DNA from: Lentinula raphanica
Taxonomy: Eukaryota > Basidiomycota > Agaricomycetes > Agaricales > Omphalotaceae
Direction of reading: 5' to 3'
NCBI GenBank assembly: GCA_027919835.1
Contig: JANVFP010000003.1
Span: 1,488,001 to 1,552,000 of the forward strand
Length of the DNA: 64,000 bases
The translations under genes were made by a program, and so were the position numbers. The notes beneath the pieces are model-generated. The model was not told the origin of the DNA, searched no databases, and saw only the letters and a program-made list of their open reading frames with translations. This document shows, piece after piece, positions 12,890 through 24,096 of this stretch. Within the stretch, counting starts at the first letter, position 1. Every line of letters starts with the position of its first letter.

Positions 12890-13488
12890 TGGTGCAGTTC
12901 ATCTAGTCACCGCTACCCGTGAACAGAGCGTGGGAAATTATGTAAGCGGCGAATTTTCTGGCCAAAAAAAATTTTTTCCTCACACCTCTTTGTGCTGCCT
13001 TGCGACCAAGTTGCGAGCTATCCTCTCTAGTTTATCAGCTCTCCCAATGCCTTCCTCCTTGTTCCTGGGTGTCATCTATTACTACATACTCAACTAGACC
13101 ACAATGATTAAGATTTTGCTCACCTGTACCAACTTATATATGTATATGTGCTACAGGAATTGAAGATTTCCTCCCCCTCTTAGGTTCTGGTCAGCGTGGT
13201 ATAATTATTACACCTTCCGATTATAGTGTGCCATCACTGCCGTGCTTGAAATGTATGGATGACTAACAAGTGCACGTGATTACGTGATTGCCATATATGG
13301 AAACGGCGAATTTTTTTTGACAAAAATTTTAATTATTGAGAGTATTAAAAAACCCTCTTCACAGAGTGTTTCTCTCATCAAATAGATGCCTTCTGCAAGA
13401 GGAATTAGATTTTTATGTAAGTCCGGTGCCTGCTCATCGTCTTCCCACGCCTTGTTCATGGGTAGCGGTGACTAGATGAACTGCACCA
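12890..13488. mobile_element. MITE-like element with 48-bp terminal inverted repeats, TA target
   Basis: The left end TGGTGCAGTTCATCTAGTCA (from 12890) is matched in reverse complement by the right end at 13488. The repeat extends to about 48 bp (through GCGTGGGA) with three mismatches. TA flanks both sides (12888-12889 and 13489-13490), the target duplication expected of Tc1/mariner-type elements. The 600-bp interior is AT-rich with no coding frame of note, so the element would be non-autonomous. The superfamily assignment is inferred from the TA and the inverted repeats alone. Confidence 0.65.
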
Positions 13489-13508
13489 TAGCACCTGTTA
13501 GTAGCTGT

Positions 13509-13516
13509 TAGTAAGG
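13509..13516. repeat. Left 8-bp target site duplication (TAGTAAGG)
   Basis: TAGTAAGG lies directly before the left terminus CACCTGATGTGACC and recurs directly after the right terminus at 16029-16036. Confidence 0.75.
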
Positions 13517-13785
13517 CACCTGATGTGACCAATTTATGGGTTGTATACAAGCCGCTCATGTACCGATCAACCGCTAATATATAAGCAAACTTGCCTTGTA
13601 CCTGGCAAATGGATACTCTTCAATCTCATTGACCGAAGATTCAAGTCATAACTCAGTAGAAACATAGGTGAACTCTTTCCACTGAAGTGGAATACTAAGG
13701 TATCATTGAACTCTGCATGCTGTATCAGCTATAAGGCCCAAGACTGCCCGGTTCTCAATCAATTGACCTAGTGTTCAATCTGCAT

Positions 13786-14640
13786 GGTACAAGGAGAAGA
13801 GTACTATGATCATAGCTCAATGAGTTTTCTATCGTTTCCTTTCAATCTTTGTGCGCTTATAAACGCTCACTAGAGGCTCCAGAGTATGTAAGCTGGACAG
13901 CAGTCAGTGGCTTTGCCATCAAGAGGCATTGTACTTACTCTAAATGGTACGAGGAGGTAAGGATGGACATAGCTCATCCAATTCTTGACCGTTTTCCTTT
14001 GTTTTTTGCGCGTCACAGAGCCCTAGCTAGATACTCATAAGTGTGTGAGGCGCGAGGTAGCGAGTGCCCTTGTGATTGAATGATGAACAGAGTTTGGTTG
14101 ATAGGTACAAGGAGGCCAAAGTCATCATAACTCGGTGAGTTCTGAACCAATTTCTTTCGAGCTTTGTGCGTCAGAGAGCTCATAATAGACAAATTTGAGA
14201 GTCCAAGTTGCAAGGCAGCAAGAATCTCCGTCATTGAATGAGGAGCAGATCCTGCTGGATAGGTACAAGGAGGTAAGGGCGGTCATAACTCAGCGAGTTT
14301 TCGACCGTTTTTTGTCGTCTGCTGCGCGTTCGGAAGCCTTGATGGAGTAGTAGTAGAGGTGCATGCTATACGCTGGCGCGTGGCCCCGTTATTGAATGAC
14401 AGAGAGATCTTTCTGGGTAGGTACAAGGAAGTTGGAGGGGTCATAACTCGGTGAGTCTTTGACCGTTTCTGATTGTCCATTGTGCGCCAGAGAGCCCTTA
14501 CAGAGTACTACTCACTATCCTGGCTATATAGTGGTGTGTGGCTCCGTCATTGAATGACAGAGAGATCTTGCTTAGTAGGTACAAGGAAGTTGAGGTGCGC
14601 ACAACTCAGCCATCTTTTGACCATTTCTTACCATTCACTG
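13786..14640 (+). repeat. 158-bp tandem units of the left arm (six)
   Basis: The anchor GGTACAAGGA (or GGTACGAGGA) occurs at 13786, 13946, 14104, 14262, 14420 and 14578, that is, at steps of 160, 158, 158, 158 and 158. Each is followed some 15-25 bases on by a variant of CATAACTCGGTGAGTTTTGA. The units have diverged but keep their length. Confidence 0.85.
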
Positions 14641-15070
14641 TTGCATTATGAAGGCTTTGCTAGGTAATATCATTGAGCAGGGTACCAACTGAGAGATGTG
14701 TAATAGAAATATGGAGTAGTGAAAGAAAGACAGGAAGATAGGTTAGTTTCACATGAGGAAATTGATTTGACTGTTGATACGTGTTTTCAAGATTATCCTA
14801 AGCCAGTATTTTGGAAATAAACTTTCAGCATCTTCTCCCTCTGCCTTAGAATTTGATGAGCATGAAGGTAGTAGCTATACTTATGTGCTAATGTGAGTTC
14901 AAGGGGGGTACAATAGGTACAGGCCTGGTTTGCAAACAGACGAAGCCCAAATCTTATTTTCAGAGTCCAAGACAATATTGTACCTCGGAATGGCATTCAA
15001 AGACAAGGCTTCCTGTTGCTCTGTCATTTTTACCAGTCCTAGTGCCTGATATGGTCTTTCTGATGCGCAA

Positions 15071-15762
15071 TGAATGGTAAGAAATGGTCAAAAGATGGCT
15101 GAGTTGTGCGCACCTCAACTTCCTTGTACCTACCCAAAAAGATCTCTCTGTCATTCAATGACAGGGCCACGCGCCAGCGTATAGCATGCACCTCTACCAC
15201 TACTCTATTAAGACTTCCGAACGCGCAGCAGACGACAAAAAACGGTCAAGAACTCGCTGAGTTATGACCGCCCTTACCTCCTTGTACCTATCCAGCAGGA
15301 TCTGCTCCTCATTCAATGACGGAGATTCTTGCTGCCTTGCAACTTGGACTCTCAAATTTGTCTATCATGGGCTCTCTGACGCACAAAGCTCGAAAGAAAT
15401 TGGTTCAGAACTCACCGAGTTATGATGACTTTGGCCTCCTTGTACCTATCACCCAAACTCTGTTCATCATTCAATCACAAGGGCACTCGCTACCTCGCGC
15501 CTCACACACTTATAAGTATCTAGCTAGGGCTCTGTGACGTGCAAAAAACAAAGGAAGACGGTCAAGAATTGGATGAGCTATGTCCATCCTTACCTCCTCG
15601 TACCATTTAGAGTAAGTACAATGCCTCTTGATGGCAAAGCCACTGACTGCTGTCCAGCTTACATACTCTGAAGCCTTCAGTGAGCGTTTATAAGCACACA
15701 AAGATTGAAAGGAAACGATAGAAAACTCATTGAGCTATGATCATACTCTTCTCCTTGTACCA
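15071..15762 (-). repeat. 158-bp tandem units of the right arm (five)
   Basis: The anchor in reverse complement ends at 15130, 15288, 15446, 15604 and 15761, at steps of 158, 158, 158 and 157. One unit present in the left arm (the one around 14420-14577) is missing here. The join lies in a block (AATGACAGAGAGATCTT) shared by neighbouring units, as expected from recombination between them. Confidence 0.85.
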
Positions 15763-16028
15763 TGGAGAAATACTTAGGTCAATTGATTGAGAACCGGGCA
15801 GTCTTGGGCCTTATAGCTGATACAGCATGCAGAGTTCAATGATACCTTAGTATTCCACTTCAGTGGAAAGAGTTCACCTATGTTTCTACTGAGTTATGAC
15901 TTGAATCTTCGGTCAATGAGATTGAAGAGCATCCATTTGCCAGGTACAAGGCAAGTTTGCTTATATATTAGCGGTTGATCGGTACATGAGCAGCTTATAT
16001 ACAACCCATCAATTGGTCACATCAGGTG

Positions 16029-16036
16029 TAGTAAGG
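16029..16036. repeat. Right 8-bp target site duplication (TAGTAAGG)
   Basis: Direct repeat of the 8 bases at 13509-13516, placed immediately outside the right terminus of the foldback element. Confidence 0.75.
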
Positions 16037-17009
16037 GCTGATAGAGGCTGTTAGTCTATAGATATGACCGAAGGGCATCCTCGAATGTTGGTCATGTTGA
16101 GCCCTGAATGTAGGGAGCATTCCGTGTAGTTTGTATGCTTTTTTATGCATCTCTGGCTGTTCTAACTTCTTGGCTGCCAGCAATTGAGCCAGAGGCTGGA
16201 ATCCGAGATGATACGATGTTATGTACACAGTACGACTCGACTTGGTCTCTGAGCCTGGATGACGATGATCACGTCCGACGGAAACCTGCTACTTGGACCT
16301 TGGTATTCAAAGTCTGAGCCTCGAGGGCCTAGTAGATACATATGCAGAAAAACATTGAACGGACAATAACCAGTGGTATAGATCACATACTCTGGTGAGG
16401 AGGAATTAGCCAGCGCCTGCCAGCGCTGGACGAGGCTATATAGTCTCGTTTCCGCTCCGACTGTAGATCTGCACCCGGGTGATGAAGAAAAGCCGCTGTG
16501 GTATGTAGATGTGAAGGAATAGTACTGGAGGTTTCGTCGTGAGATGAGATCAGCACAGTCATCGTCATTGGCTGCGGCAATATCCAGCGTTCCAGACCGT
16601 ACATGTACAGTCATCGTCGTGAAAGGCTGACATGTTGACGAGCGGATCATGAGCTAGAAAGTTGAGTGAATCTCGAGGTCGAAGAGCGTCGGTTGAGTAA
16701 CGATTTACGAAGCCAAATTCGGGCCAAACATCGGGCAAGTGTCACGGAAGTGTTGGCGACGGATGGAAGAGAAAGGAAGAGATAGATGATATGTACATGT
16801 TTTTGTCGAAACTCACTTCCATTCAAAAGGACAGCGGTGACAGTCGAGCAACCGCAAAATTGGGATATGGTTAGGACGAAGGAAGAAAGGGTCAAGTGAT
16901 TCCTTCAACCGGAAAAATTGCGGACCAGCGCTTTCTAACTTGGATTGCAACCATGTACATACATGAATCGAACAAACTTGGCTTGTTGAACCTCACTACA
17001 CTATAGCTT
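16037..17009. other. Intergenic; one possible short secreted peptide on the minus strand
   Basis: On the minus strand, MTLSSFVLTISQFCGCSTVT (from about 16895) could splice (donor GTGAGT near 16816, acceptor near 16654) to a short Cys-containing end (CTCTVWNAGYC). This would make a peptide of about 55 residues. The alternative frame runs on much longer, and nothing else supports either reading, so I do not call a gene. Confidence 0.25.
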
Positions 17010-17612
17010 CTATCCAGATTTCTTCGTTCCGTCCCATTGACCAGATTGCAATGCAACACATTTGTCGTAGAGCCACCCGTATTGAACCTGGCATGCATGA
17101 TCAAGTTTTGCAGCGTACAAGCGGGCCTGGTTGAGATCTCGCTTGTGCGACGCACAAAACGTGAGAAGTAATTCATGTGCCTTCTTCTCGTCATTCGCCT
17201 TGAGCGCAGGCTCCAACTTTTCTGTATTAAACTTTCCGAATTCCTCAGCGAACTTCTTCAAGGCTTTCTGTACTCAAACAATCACATCAACCACAAAGGG
17301 ATAAATGAAACAAGGCTAAATCTAACCACTGTATAGTCGCCGTCCTTCAATTGCGGTACCATTGATGAAGTAGTCGTGAGATCATCAGACTGAAAGAAAT
17401 GAGATACTACTATTTCAAACAACCTTTAAACTCACAAACAAATGCATCTTCTCGAACAGCGTGAGCTCAGGAATAACAACGTTCGACTCTGAGCCACTGG
17501 GAGCCTTATGAAAACCAATATTGCGTCTCACAGAGATCGGAGCAGCAAGGATCGCAGGAGCGACTGTCAACGCGAGGAACACAAGAATAAGCGCAAACGT
17601 GAAACGTGTCAT
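17010..17612 (-). CDS. Small secreted helical protein, unknown function
   Basis: The start at 17612 gives a strong signal peptide (MTRFTFALILVFLALTVAPA, cleavage likely near LAAP). Three exons: 17612 to about 17437, a middle exon of about 60 nt (SDDLTTTSSMVPQLKDGDYT), then about 17265-17010. The last exon is helical and charged (KALKKFAEEFGKFNTEKLEP...) with Cys residues at FCASH, HACQVQ and YDKCVAL. The donor after the middle exon is weak (GTGGTT or GTTAGA), so one residue at that join is uncertain. Mature length is about 125 residues. The layout resembles the gene at 1172-1968, but the sequences do not align clearly. Not recognised. Confidence 0.6.
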
Positions 17613-18255
17613 GACGAGGGAATAAACGAGAAGATTTGGAGAGTAGTAGTTGTGATGTGGATGTAGAGAATTTTCCGTTGAACGGCGTTGTTTCTTCGAT
17701 CGTTTGCAAGGCAAGAAAGGTTGCGAATGTGGGGAGACCAGCTCTAAGGAAGGAGGAAGGAATCCGGATGGCTTTTTAAGCATTCTGGCTTGAAACTCTG
17801 AGCCAGAAATTTGGATCCGAGTTGATACGACGGCATATCGCTATGATCTATGTATCGATGTAAGGAAGGAAGGAAGGTGAGGCGGGATCCCACAAGGAAA
17901 CAGCCGGGCCTAACTGCCTTTTTTCGCAGCGAGCTCATCCCGCAGGGAGATGCTAGATATTTAGCCTTTGAACCTGGATGATCAATGAATCCCGACGGCA
18001 CCTACCGGCCACTTGGGTCTTAGCACCTCTTACTAGCTAGGCCTGAGGCTGTGGTCAAGTTGATTGTGTATTTGCTCAAATTTGATGAACAAAAATCTAC
18101 ACATTGTCTTTGATACGACGGTACTAAGCGATAGACGACGCCGCCGGACGGTCAAGCATCCAAGTTGCTGGGCATTGGGCAAAAAAACTTAAAAGCAGGA
18201 CTGGCCAGGTTGAAACCTTCCCATTCTTTTCTTCTACTAAGCACACCTATTATCA
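17613..18255. other. Intergenic between two secreted-protein genes
   Basis: Divergent upstream regions of the genes at 17612 and 18327. No other coding sequence supported. Confidence 0.35.
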
Positions 18256-18275
18256 TTTTCGGCTGGTCCGACAAC
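18256..18275 (+). promoter_or_regulatory. CGG-N5-CCG box upstream of P4
   Basis: The sequence ATTTTCGGCTGGTCCGACAA begins here, ending 51-53 bp before the P4 ATG. The core CGGCTGGTCCGAC is identical to those of P1 and P2. Confidence 0.5.
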
Positions 18276-18326
18276 ACTTTTTGCGTTTCCAATCTCTTCT
18301 CCGAGTCCATATCTTGCGTATCGGTC

Positions 18327-19051
18327 ATGCGTTTCTTGAAGACACTGCTTCCTCTCATCATACTTGCCATCCATGTCGCCGGTGCTAGTGCGAACGATCC
18401 CCTAAAACCGGCACCGTACTACGAGCCCAGAGACCAGCCGCTCGTGCAGAAACGTTCTGTGTCGACAGACTCTACTCTGGTAGAGGGCAAACTTCCGCTA
18501 GGACGAAGAGGTTCTACATCGTCCACCGAGTCGGAATTTGCTCCGTTGCTACCGAATCAGCGAGGACGATCAGGTTCTACTTCCTCCGCCGAATCTGCTC
18601 TGTCGTTGGGCAGTTCAACAGCTTCTACCATGACTCAATTTGAGCTCGAACGTCAACACATCCCAGAAAGCCGCTGTCAGACGTGCATCCGCAACGCATA
18701 CAACGCGGCGCACACTGTAGCGAAACTTTCGATAGACGCGACTTTTGCAGTTGGCCGATTTGTGGACAGGCACCCAGAAACATGTATTATCGCATTCCAT
18801 CTGCTATTCAATGCCTTTATTGTCTCCAAAAGCCCGGTTTCCGCAGTAGCTCGGAGAGATGTGACAAGTGGTCAAGCTTCTGAGGGATCCTGCCTCAGAT
18901 TGGGTTCAAGCTGTGCGGAGACTTGTTCCGCCGACCTGAACGTAAGTTTCATTGATCACCTCCGAAAACTGTAGTTTGATTTTTAATCCAGGCTGCTAAA
19001 ACTGCGAAGAGGAACATCGTTAGGAGGGCGTATCGGCGTCGGCTTGACTGA
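18327..19051 (+). CDS. Secreted/membrane protein of the P family, member P4
   Basis: Two exons (18327-18941 and 18992-19051, intron 50 nt, phase 0) give 224 residues. The leader MRFLKTLLPLIILAIHVAGA is shared with P1-P3. Next comes a region with dibasic sites (VQKRSVST, GRRGS), two copies of a GSTSS(T/A)ES repeat, and a Cys pair (SRCQTC). A hydrophobic stretch (TCIIAFHLLFNAFIVSK) is followed by a further dibasic site (VARRDVTSG). The Cys module SCLRLGSSCAETCSADLN ends at the intron, and exon 2 is basic (AKRNIVRRAYRRRLD). The outer cysteines are C-x10-C as in P3, with an extra Cys between. The dibasic sites fit Kex2-type processing, but whether they face the lumen is not known. Function unknown. 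Confidence 0.68.
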
Positions 19052-19234
19052 TAGTCTTGCGATATACTCAGCAAGTGGAAGCACAAGACGGAAGGGAGAA
19101 CTGTTCCTTTTGACTAGTTATAGAATTTTCGATTGTGTATTTTGTATTCAGAGAAACTCTGGAAGTTTGGTATTGGAAGCTTTCGTCTTTGACCATAACT
19201 GAATCTGATTTATGTTACAAGAAACAAGTCCAGA

Positions 19235-22200
19235 TCATAACTCTTCATCGTCCGAGATGTGTATCTCGTCCTCATTGGCAGCTGCAGCAGAAGTAGACTC
19301 GGGCACTGAGTTCGTCGGATGCAACGCCGTTTGCTTGGCGGCAACGAACGAGGGTGCATTTCCTGCCTCCTTCTCCGCCACGGCCATCGCGTCTGTTTCC
19401 TCTGGAGCGGTATCAGAAGTTTGACGTGTCCCTTGTCGAGCCGCCATAGTCTGAGCGGCGATGTAGCTCGCCTCTGTGTTAAACTGTGCTTGCACGCTCC
19501 GTTTGATCCGTAACATCTCCCGGAACGTATCTTCGGATCCTGTTTCATACTCGAACGCGTTCCACTCGGACCAGAATTGGGGATTGACTCGAGGATCACA
19601 GAATTGGGAGGCGTGAGCGTAGATTGCTCGTGCTCGGTCGATTTCACCCAGTTTGCGTTCGAGGGCTGCGAAGCGGAGACACATTTCGGCCGTTTGACGA
19701 TCGGGAAGAACTGAAATCGTTTGGTTTGAGGTTCCGACCATATACTTGATAAAAAAGGACACGTACCTTCCAGTGCTCTCTCGTAAATAGGCCGTATTGC
19801 AGGGAGACCGTAGTTGGCTGTCGCTTTCGCAATGTATATTGTGAACATCTGTGTTGTGCTTCATAAACAACATGGAAAAAAGTCAGCGAGTGAACATACC
19901 TCGAACCGGTCTTCATCTGCAACAACTTGCGTGGCTCGCTCATATATAGACATTGCGCGCTTTGCCAGTCCGTACTCTTCCTCCAGCTTAGCGTACATCA
20001 GGAATATCGGTTTGCAGGATTTTGGTGGACATTTTTCTAGAGCTTGCTCGAACAAGTCTCGTGCACGTTCAAGTTTGGAGCCACCCTAAAAAAACATGGT
20101 ATAAGTGAAAAAACAATCGAGCTAGATATATGTGCCCAATTCCATACATAACGCTTCACAAATTTAGCCAAGTAGATATTCCAGATTTCGAATGATATGG
20201 GGAATGTGAAGAGCTCGACACCTCTATCATAAACCTGTAAATCTAGGTGAGCTGAATGAATCAGTCTGATGCTCGTGATACGTACCTTGAAGCTTTCCTC
20301 GTAGTATTTGTTTTCTTCTAAGAAAGCGGCGTAGTTGACAATAATCTGAGCATTAGCTATTCGGAGGTCGAGGATTTTGTCGTACACCATTTTAGTCGTT
20401 TCAACTGTACCGATAGACTCCTCCAGATCGACGTAAAAGGACCAGAGTTTGAGGGACTTGAATAATCTGGTTTGGGCAGATAGATTCTAAAAAGTATAAG
20501 TCCAGTCAACCGTCGTAGTCTCAGCGGTGTTAAACGTCGACCTACGTGGTCATGATAGTTTATTCTTGTGTTTTTGGGAATAGCAGCAGCTCGTTGCATA
20601 ACGTGGATCGCCTCGTCATAGTTGCTATGTTATGGGTGAGTTCGCATACACGTTGTATTAAACCAGACGACTTGCTCATGGCGAAGTTCCAACTCGGCCC
20701 ACTCGCACCATATTTCCGCTAGATCTTCGACTGCTTTGAAATTGACTTTGGTACCCTTTTCGAGTATTTTACGTGCACTGTCCAAATCTGGTTCTGCCTG
20801 CCTGGCAGTCCCACCCTCTTCGTAGAACTTGGCAAAATTGACGTATAAGCGATGGAGGTTGGCGGTTGCTTTCCGAGGGTTAATGGTCTCCAAAGCTCTG
20901 GTATATGTTTCGGCTACCTGATGACCGATGTTAGAAAGGGATGAGTTCGAACATTTAGCAAGATACCTACCTTTTCGTCGTCCTCCCCATGGAGAGCTAC
21001 GAGTTTTTCCCATTCCTGCACATCATTAGGATTCCGCCGTATGAGCACGTTGTTGATGAGGAATGGTCTTCGGTCCATGAGTTCTTCAAACTCTTTCATT
21101 TTCATATCGAGCTCTTTCTCCGTTTCGGCAGCCTCTTCCTCATCCTCTTCGTCTGCAAGACTCTCCATCATCGCGCTTATTAACGATTCCCCAAATTCGG
21201 CATATGCATCAAAGATCTGCGTGAAATCCCGGATTGTCAAGACAGACGCGAGTCCTTTCTCGAACGTCTCCTTTGCACGGTCGAACTCTCCGCGTTTTAT
21301 CCAGTATGTCGCAAGGCCGGTCCAAAGCCGTCCTGCCTGATCTTTATAGACGGAGAACCCGTCCTTGTGGATGATGTGTTCGATGTTCAGTTTCCGTAGG
21401 CTTTGAAAATCGGTATCTTCATCATAAGGAGGTAAAGCTTTGCCATCCTTGTCGACTGCCACTGGAGGGCCTGCTATTCGCACAAGTTGACCATCGACTG
21501 AAGCTGGTTCGTTCCCGTTCTCGTTTTCCGCTTCCTTCGCCTCTGCTTGAGCCGCTTCAGCATTGGATTGCACAGTTTCGTCGACATCAAGGCCAACTTC
21601 ATCTGAGAATTTCTCGACGACGTCAATCCAATCCTCCAAGAGCTGATATGGGCTTTTGCCCTCTGGACTCTGATATTCTCCTTTGGCAGCCTTTCGCGCC
21701 AATGAAAGGAGCAGTTTAGCCGCTTCGAGGGGACGTGCTTTTCCGTCGATGGGATGGAGCAGAAGATGGGTAAAGTTTTCTGTCACGCTTGGATCTACCG
21801 AGGTGTAGCGCCGGTACACGGCGACGAGTGTAGAACCGCCTCTAGATTCTGCCCATAGTAGGTAGCGAACCCATATGCGAGCATGAAGAGATGGAGGTAA
21901 AGTTCGCAAGGCTCGATCAAATGTGTGCCGTGCATGTGTGTAGGATATTACAGGCGGACACATTGGGTGGAAAAAAATCGAGATATACATGAGCCATAAT
22001 CGAGGAAGCTAGAAAACATACATTTAGGAGGAACAACATGGTCAGTAGACAGACTCACATTGGGTAACCACATCAGGGCACGTTCAAAAGTTGCTACTAG
22101 CGACTTCCATTCCTCCCATCCTATTATGCCATTGAGACCACCTTCCCACTGCTCGAGATCTTCCCGTTCATCAGCCAGCGCGTCCTTCATCTCAGGAAAC

Positions 22201-22610
22201 TTTTTTCTCCCACCAGCTCTTTTCTTAATCGTTTGTCTCCCCAGTACAAAGGACATACGCATTGTCAGGTACGATTTCCAAAGTTTGAAGGAGTTCGGGA
22301 AATGTACCAGCGCCGATTCGTACAAGTAGGTTAGTCGCTGGAGCGAAATCCGTGCAAGCGGCGTTGCAAGAGGTCCTAGTAGTTCTGCGGCTGATTCTGG
22401 CTGATCTGAACGTTCGAGTTTTATTTGAGCTGCATAAGCTTCTCGTGAAGTATGTATTGCTGACCACCATGCTTGGAAAGACTGAGGATTTCGAAGTAAG
22501 TTTTCCTCGCGATAGAAATCTTTGGGTGTGATGAGTTCCGAAACGGCGTCGGGTGTAGGAATGGGAAGAGTTAACGGAAAGAGTGCTAGTAAATCGTCCA
22601 CAGTGGACAT
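19235..22610 (-). CDS. SYF1: Pre-mRNA-splicing factor SYF1 (HAT-repeat protein)
   Basis: A component of the Prp19-associated complex of the spliceosome (human XAB2). The start at 22610 (MSTVDDLLALFPLTLPIPTP) is followed by the characteristic SELITPKDFYREENLLRNPQ and then HAT (half-a-TPR) repeats over nearly the whole length. Examples are FQAWWSAIHTSREAY, FKLWKSYLTMRMSFV, RIWVRYLLWAESRG, PNDVQEWEKLVALH, EIWNIYLAKFVKRY and PQFWSEWNAFEYETG. The C-terminus is acidic (ISDDEEL) at 19235. Introns are short and numerous (near 19740, 19880-19960, 20090, 20235, 20490, 20620, 20950, 21990), so exact joins are approximate. Length of about 1000 residues fits the family. It shares a 115-bp divergent promoter with BET4. 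Confidence 0.93.
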
Positions 22611-22725
22611 TTTGGAGGCAACTTGAACAGACGGCAGTTCTGGTGAGAATGAAAGACTGATTGGAATCACGTGATCCAAAACTGTTAATTTCTTATCTTA
22701 TCTCTCCTCTCTTTCAACAATTATC
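22611..22725. promoter_or_regulatory. Shared divergent promoter, SYF1 / BET4
   Basis: Only 115 bp separate the two start codons. The space is rich in T and C on the plus strand with no clear TATA box. Both transcription start sites must lie here or inside the genes. Confidence 0.6.
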
Positions 22726-24096
22726 ATGGTGAATTTCAATCAGCTGGGACTTCATTAGCAACCTTCTCATTGTCTTCTTAAGCATGGTGTCAGGCGAGCT
22801 CGTCAAACTCCAGAAGCCCTCGAAGCTAGAAGACTCAAAGAAAAGTCCAAGCTTCGTGATTATCTTGCCTTGACGGACAATGTTCTAGCGAGAGTCTGTA
22901 TCAATCTACGCTATCGTGCCTCTGGAATCTCAATCGCTGAGCACAGAAGAAACGGAATGACTGGTCTTCAGAAGCTTTACACGCGACCACTCAACTCTTG
23001 CAAGTAAATCCAGAGTTCTACACCATCTGGAATTACCGAAGGCACATTCTCGTAAAGGGCATGTTTCCAGACAGGTAAACACCATCGTCGAAGAAGACGT
23101 TAGAAGAACCTGAACTGTTAATAGCACACCAGAGAAAATCAAGAATCTTCTTGACGACGATTTAGCGTTGACTATGGCCGCGCTCAAGATTCATCCCAAA
23201 GTGTACTGGATTTGGACTCATCGTGAATGGTGTCTCAAGAACGTACCTAACGGGCCAGGAACCGAGGATGATGGAGATGCTCGTGGATGGGAGAAGGAAC
23301 TGTGGAACCAAGAACTCTTCGTGGTTGAGAAATTACTGGATGCAGATCCTAGGAACTGTGAGTGAGAATCGACTTTCCGGGAATATCTTCGTTAAACACA
23401 TGAGCTAGTTCACGCTTGGAGCTACCGAAGACTTGTGCTTGAAAGCATGCCAATTCCGAAACCAGAGCTTTCCGAAATAGCCTACACCACGAAGAAAATC
23501 GAGTCCAATTTTTCCAATTTCAGTGCTTGGCATCAACGCTCAAAAGTCCTCACTTCCTTGTGGTCAAAAGGTCAGCTGGATGAGACCCAGTCAAAGGAGG
23601 AAGGCAAGTCACATTCCCAGCATACACGTTCGCTCATTCTCACCATGTCGTTCAAGAATTCGAATTAGTTCACAACGCGATGTATACCGATCCAAATGAC
23701 CAAAGTGTCTGGATATATCATCGCTGGCTCGTGGGCACGGGTATGATCAAACCAGCTTTCAATCCGGGACTACTCACTTATGGTGGCTCAGGTGACAGCA
23801 GAGACGTTCTGGAACGGGAGATCGCGGTTATACATGGTCTATTGGAGGAGGAAACGGATAGTAAATGTATGTGCGCAACGTTATCAGTTTACCGATTACC
23901 TACACGTGCACTCGTAGGGTGCATGGAGTCTTTGGTTCATTACAAGCGGCTTTTACTTCGCAAACACGCGTCTTTCGTCGATAAGTCTCTTTTAACGCAA
24001 GAGTGTATTCATCTTCTCGAACAGCTTCGTAAGGTGGATCCGGGTAGAGGTGCGCGCTACGATGAGATAGGTGAGGTCAACGGTTATCCCCAATGA
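22726..24096 (+). CDS. BET4: Rab geranylgeranyltransferase, alpha subunit
   Basis: The alpha subunit of the enzyme that attaches geranylgeranyl groups to Rab GTPases. The family starts with M-H-G-x-R-R. Here that needs an exon holding only ATG (22726-22728), a 54-nt intron (22729-22782), and an exon starting CATGGTGTCAGG, which reads HGVRRARQTPEALEARRLKE. Prenyltransferase alpha repeats follow: PEFYTIWNYRRHILV, PKVYWIWTHREWCL, FHAWSYRRLVLE, FSAWHQRSKVL and SVWIYHRWLV. The C-terminus lies in the exon ending PGRGARYDEIGEVNGYPQ at 24096. Several introns are short; one donor (GTCTGT, after LAR) is weak. Length of about 340-350 residues is normal for fungi. Confidence 0.9.

Larger units (their letters stand above)
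13517..16028. mobile_element. Foldback-type transposable element, 2512 bp, long inverted arms
   Basis: The left arm (13517 to about 14640) and right arm (about 15071 to 16028) are inverted copies with only scattered differences. They begin and end with CACCTGATGTGACCAATT and its complement, and are bordered by the 8-bp direct repeat TAGTAAGG. The arms are built of tandem units 158 bp apart, with six anchors in the left arm and five in the right. The interior of about 430 bp is unique and has no coding frame of significance, so no transposase is encoded. Eight-bp duplications occur in hAT, P and KDZ groups; I cannot decide among these. The paired open frames within the arms (MTEILAALQLGLSNLSIM...) are repeat shadows. 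Confidence 0.85.

Noticed and set aside
14013..14234. Open frame MTEILAALQLGLSNLSIM..., nearly identical to one at 15316-15537
   Set aside because: The two frames are mirror copies because they lie in the inverted arms. The frame crosses two 158-bp units without respecting them and has no start context or domain.
16219..16895. Spliced Cys-containing secreted peptide on the minus strand
   Set aside because: Two incompatible frames are possible after the intron and neither has independent support. Mentioned only in the intergenic note.
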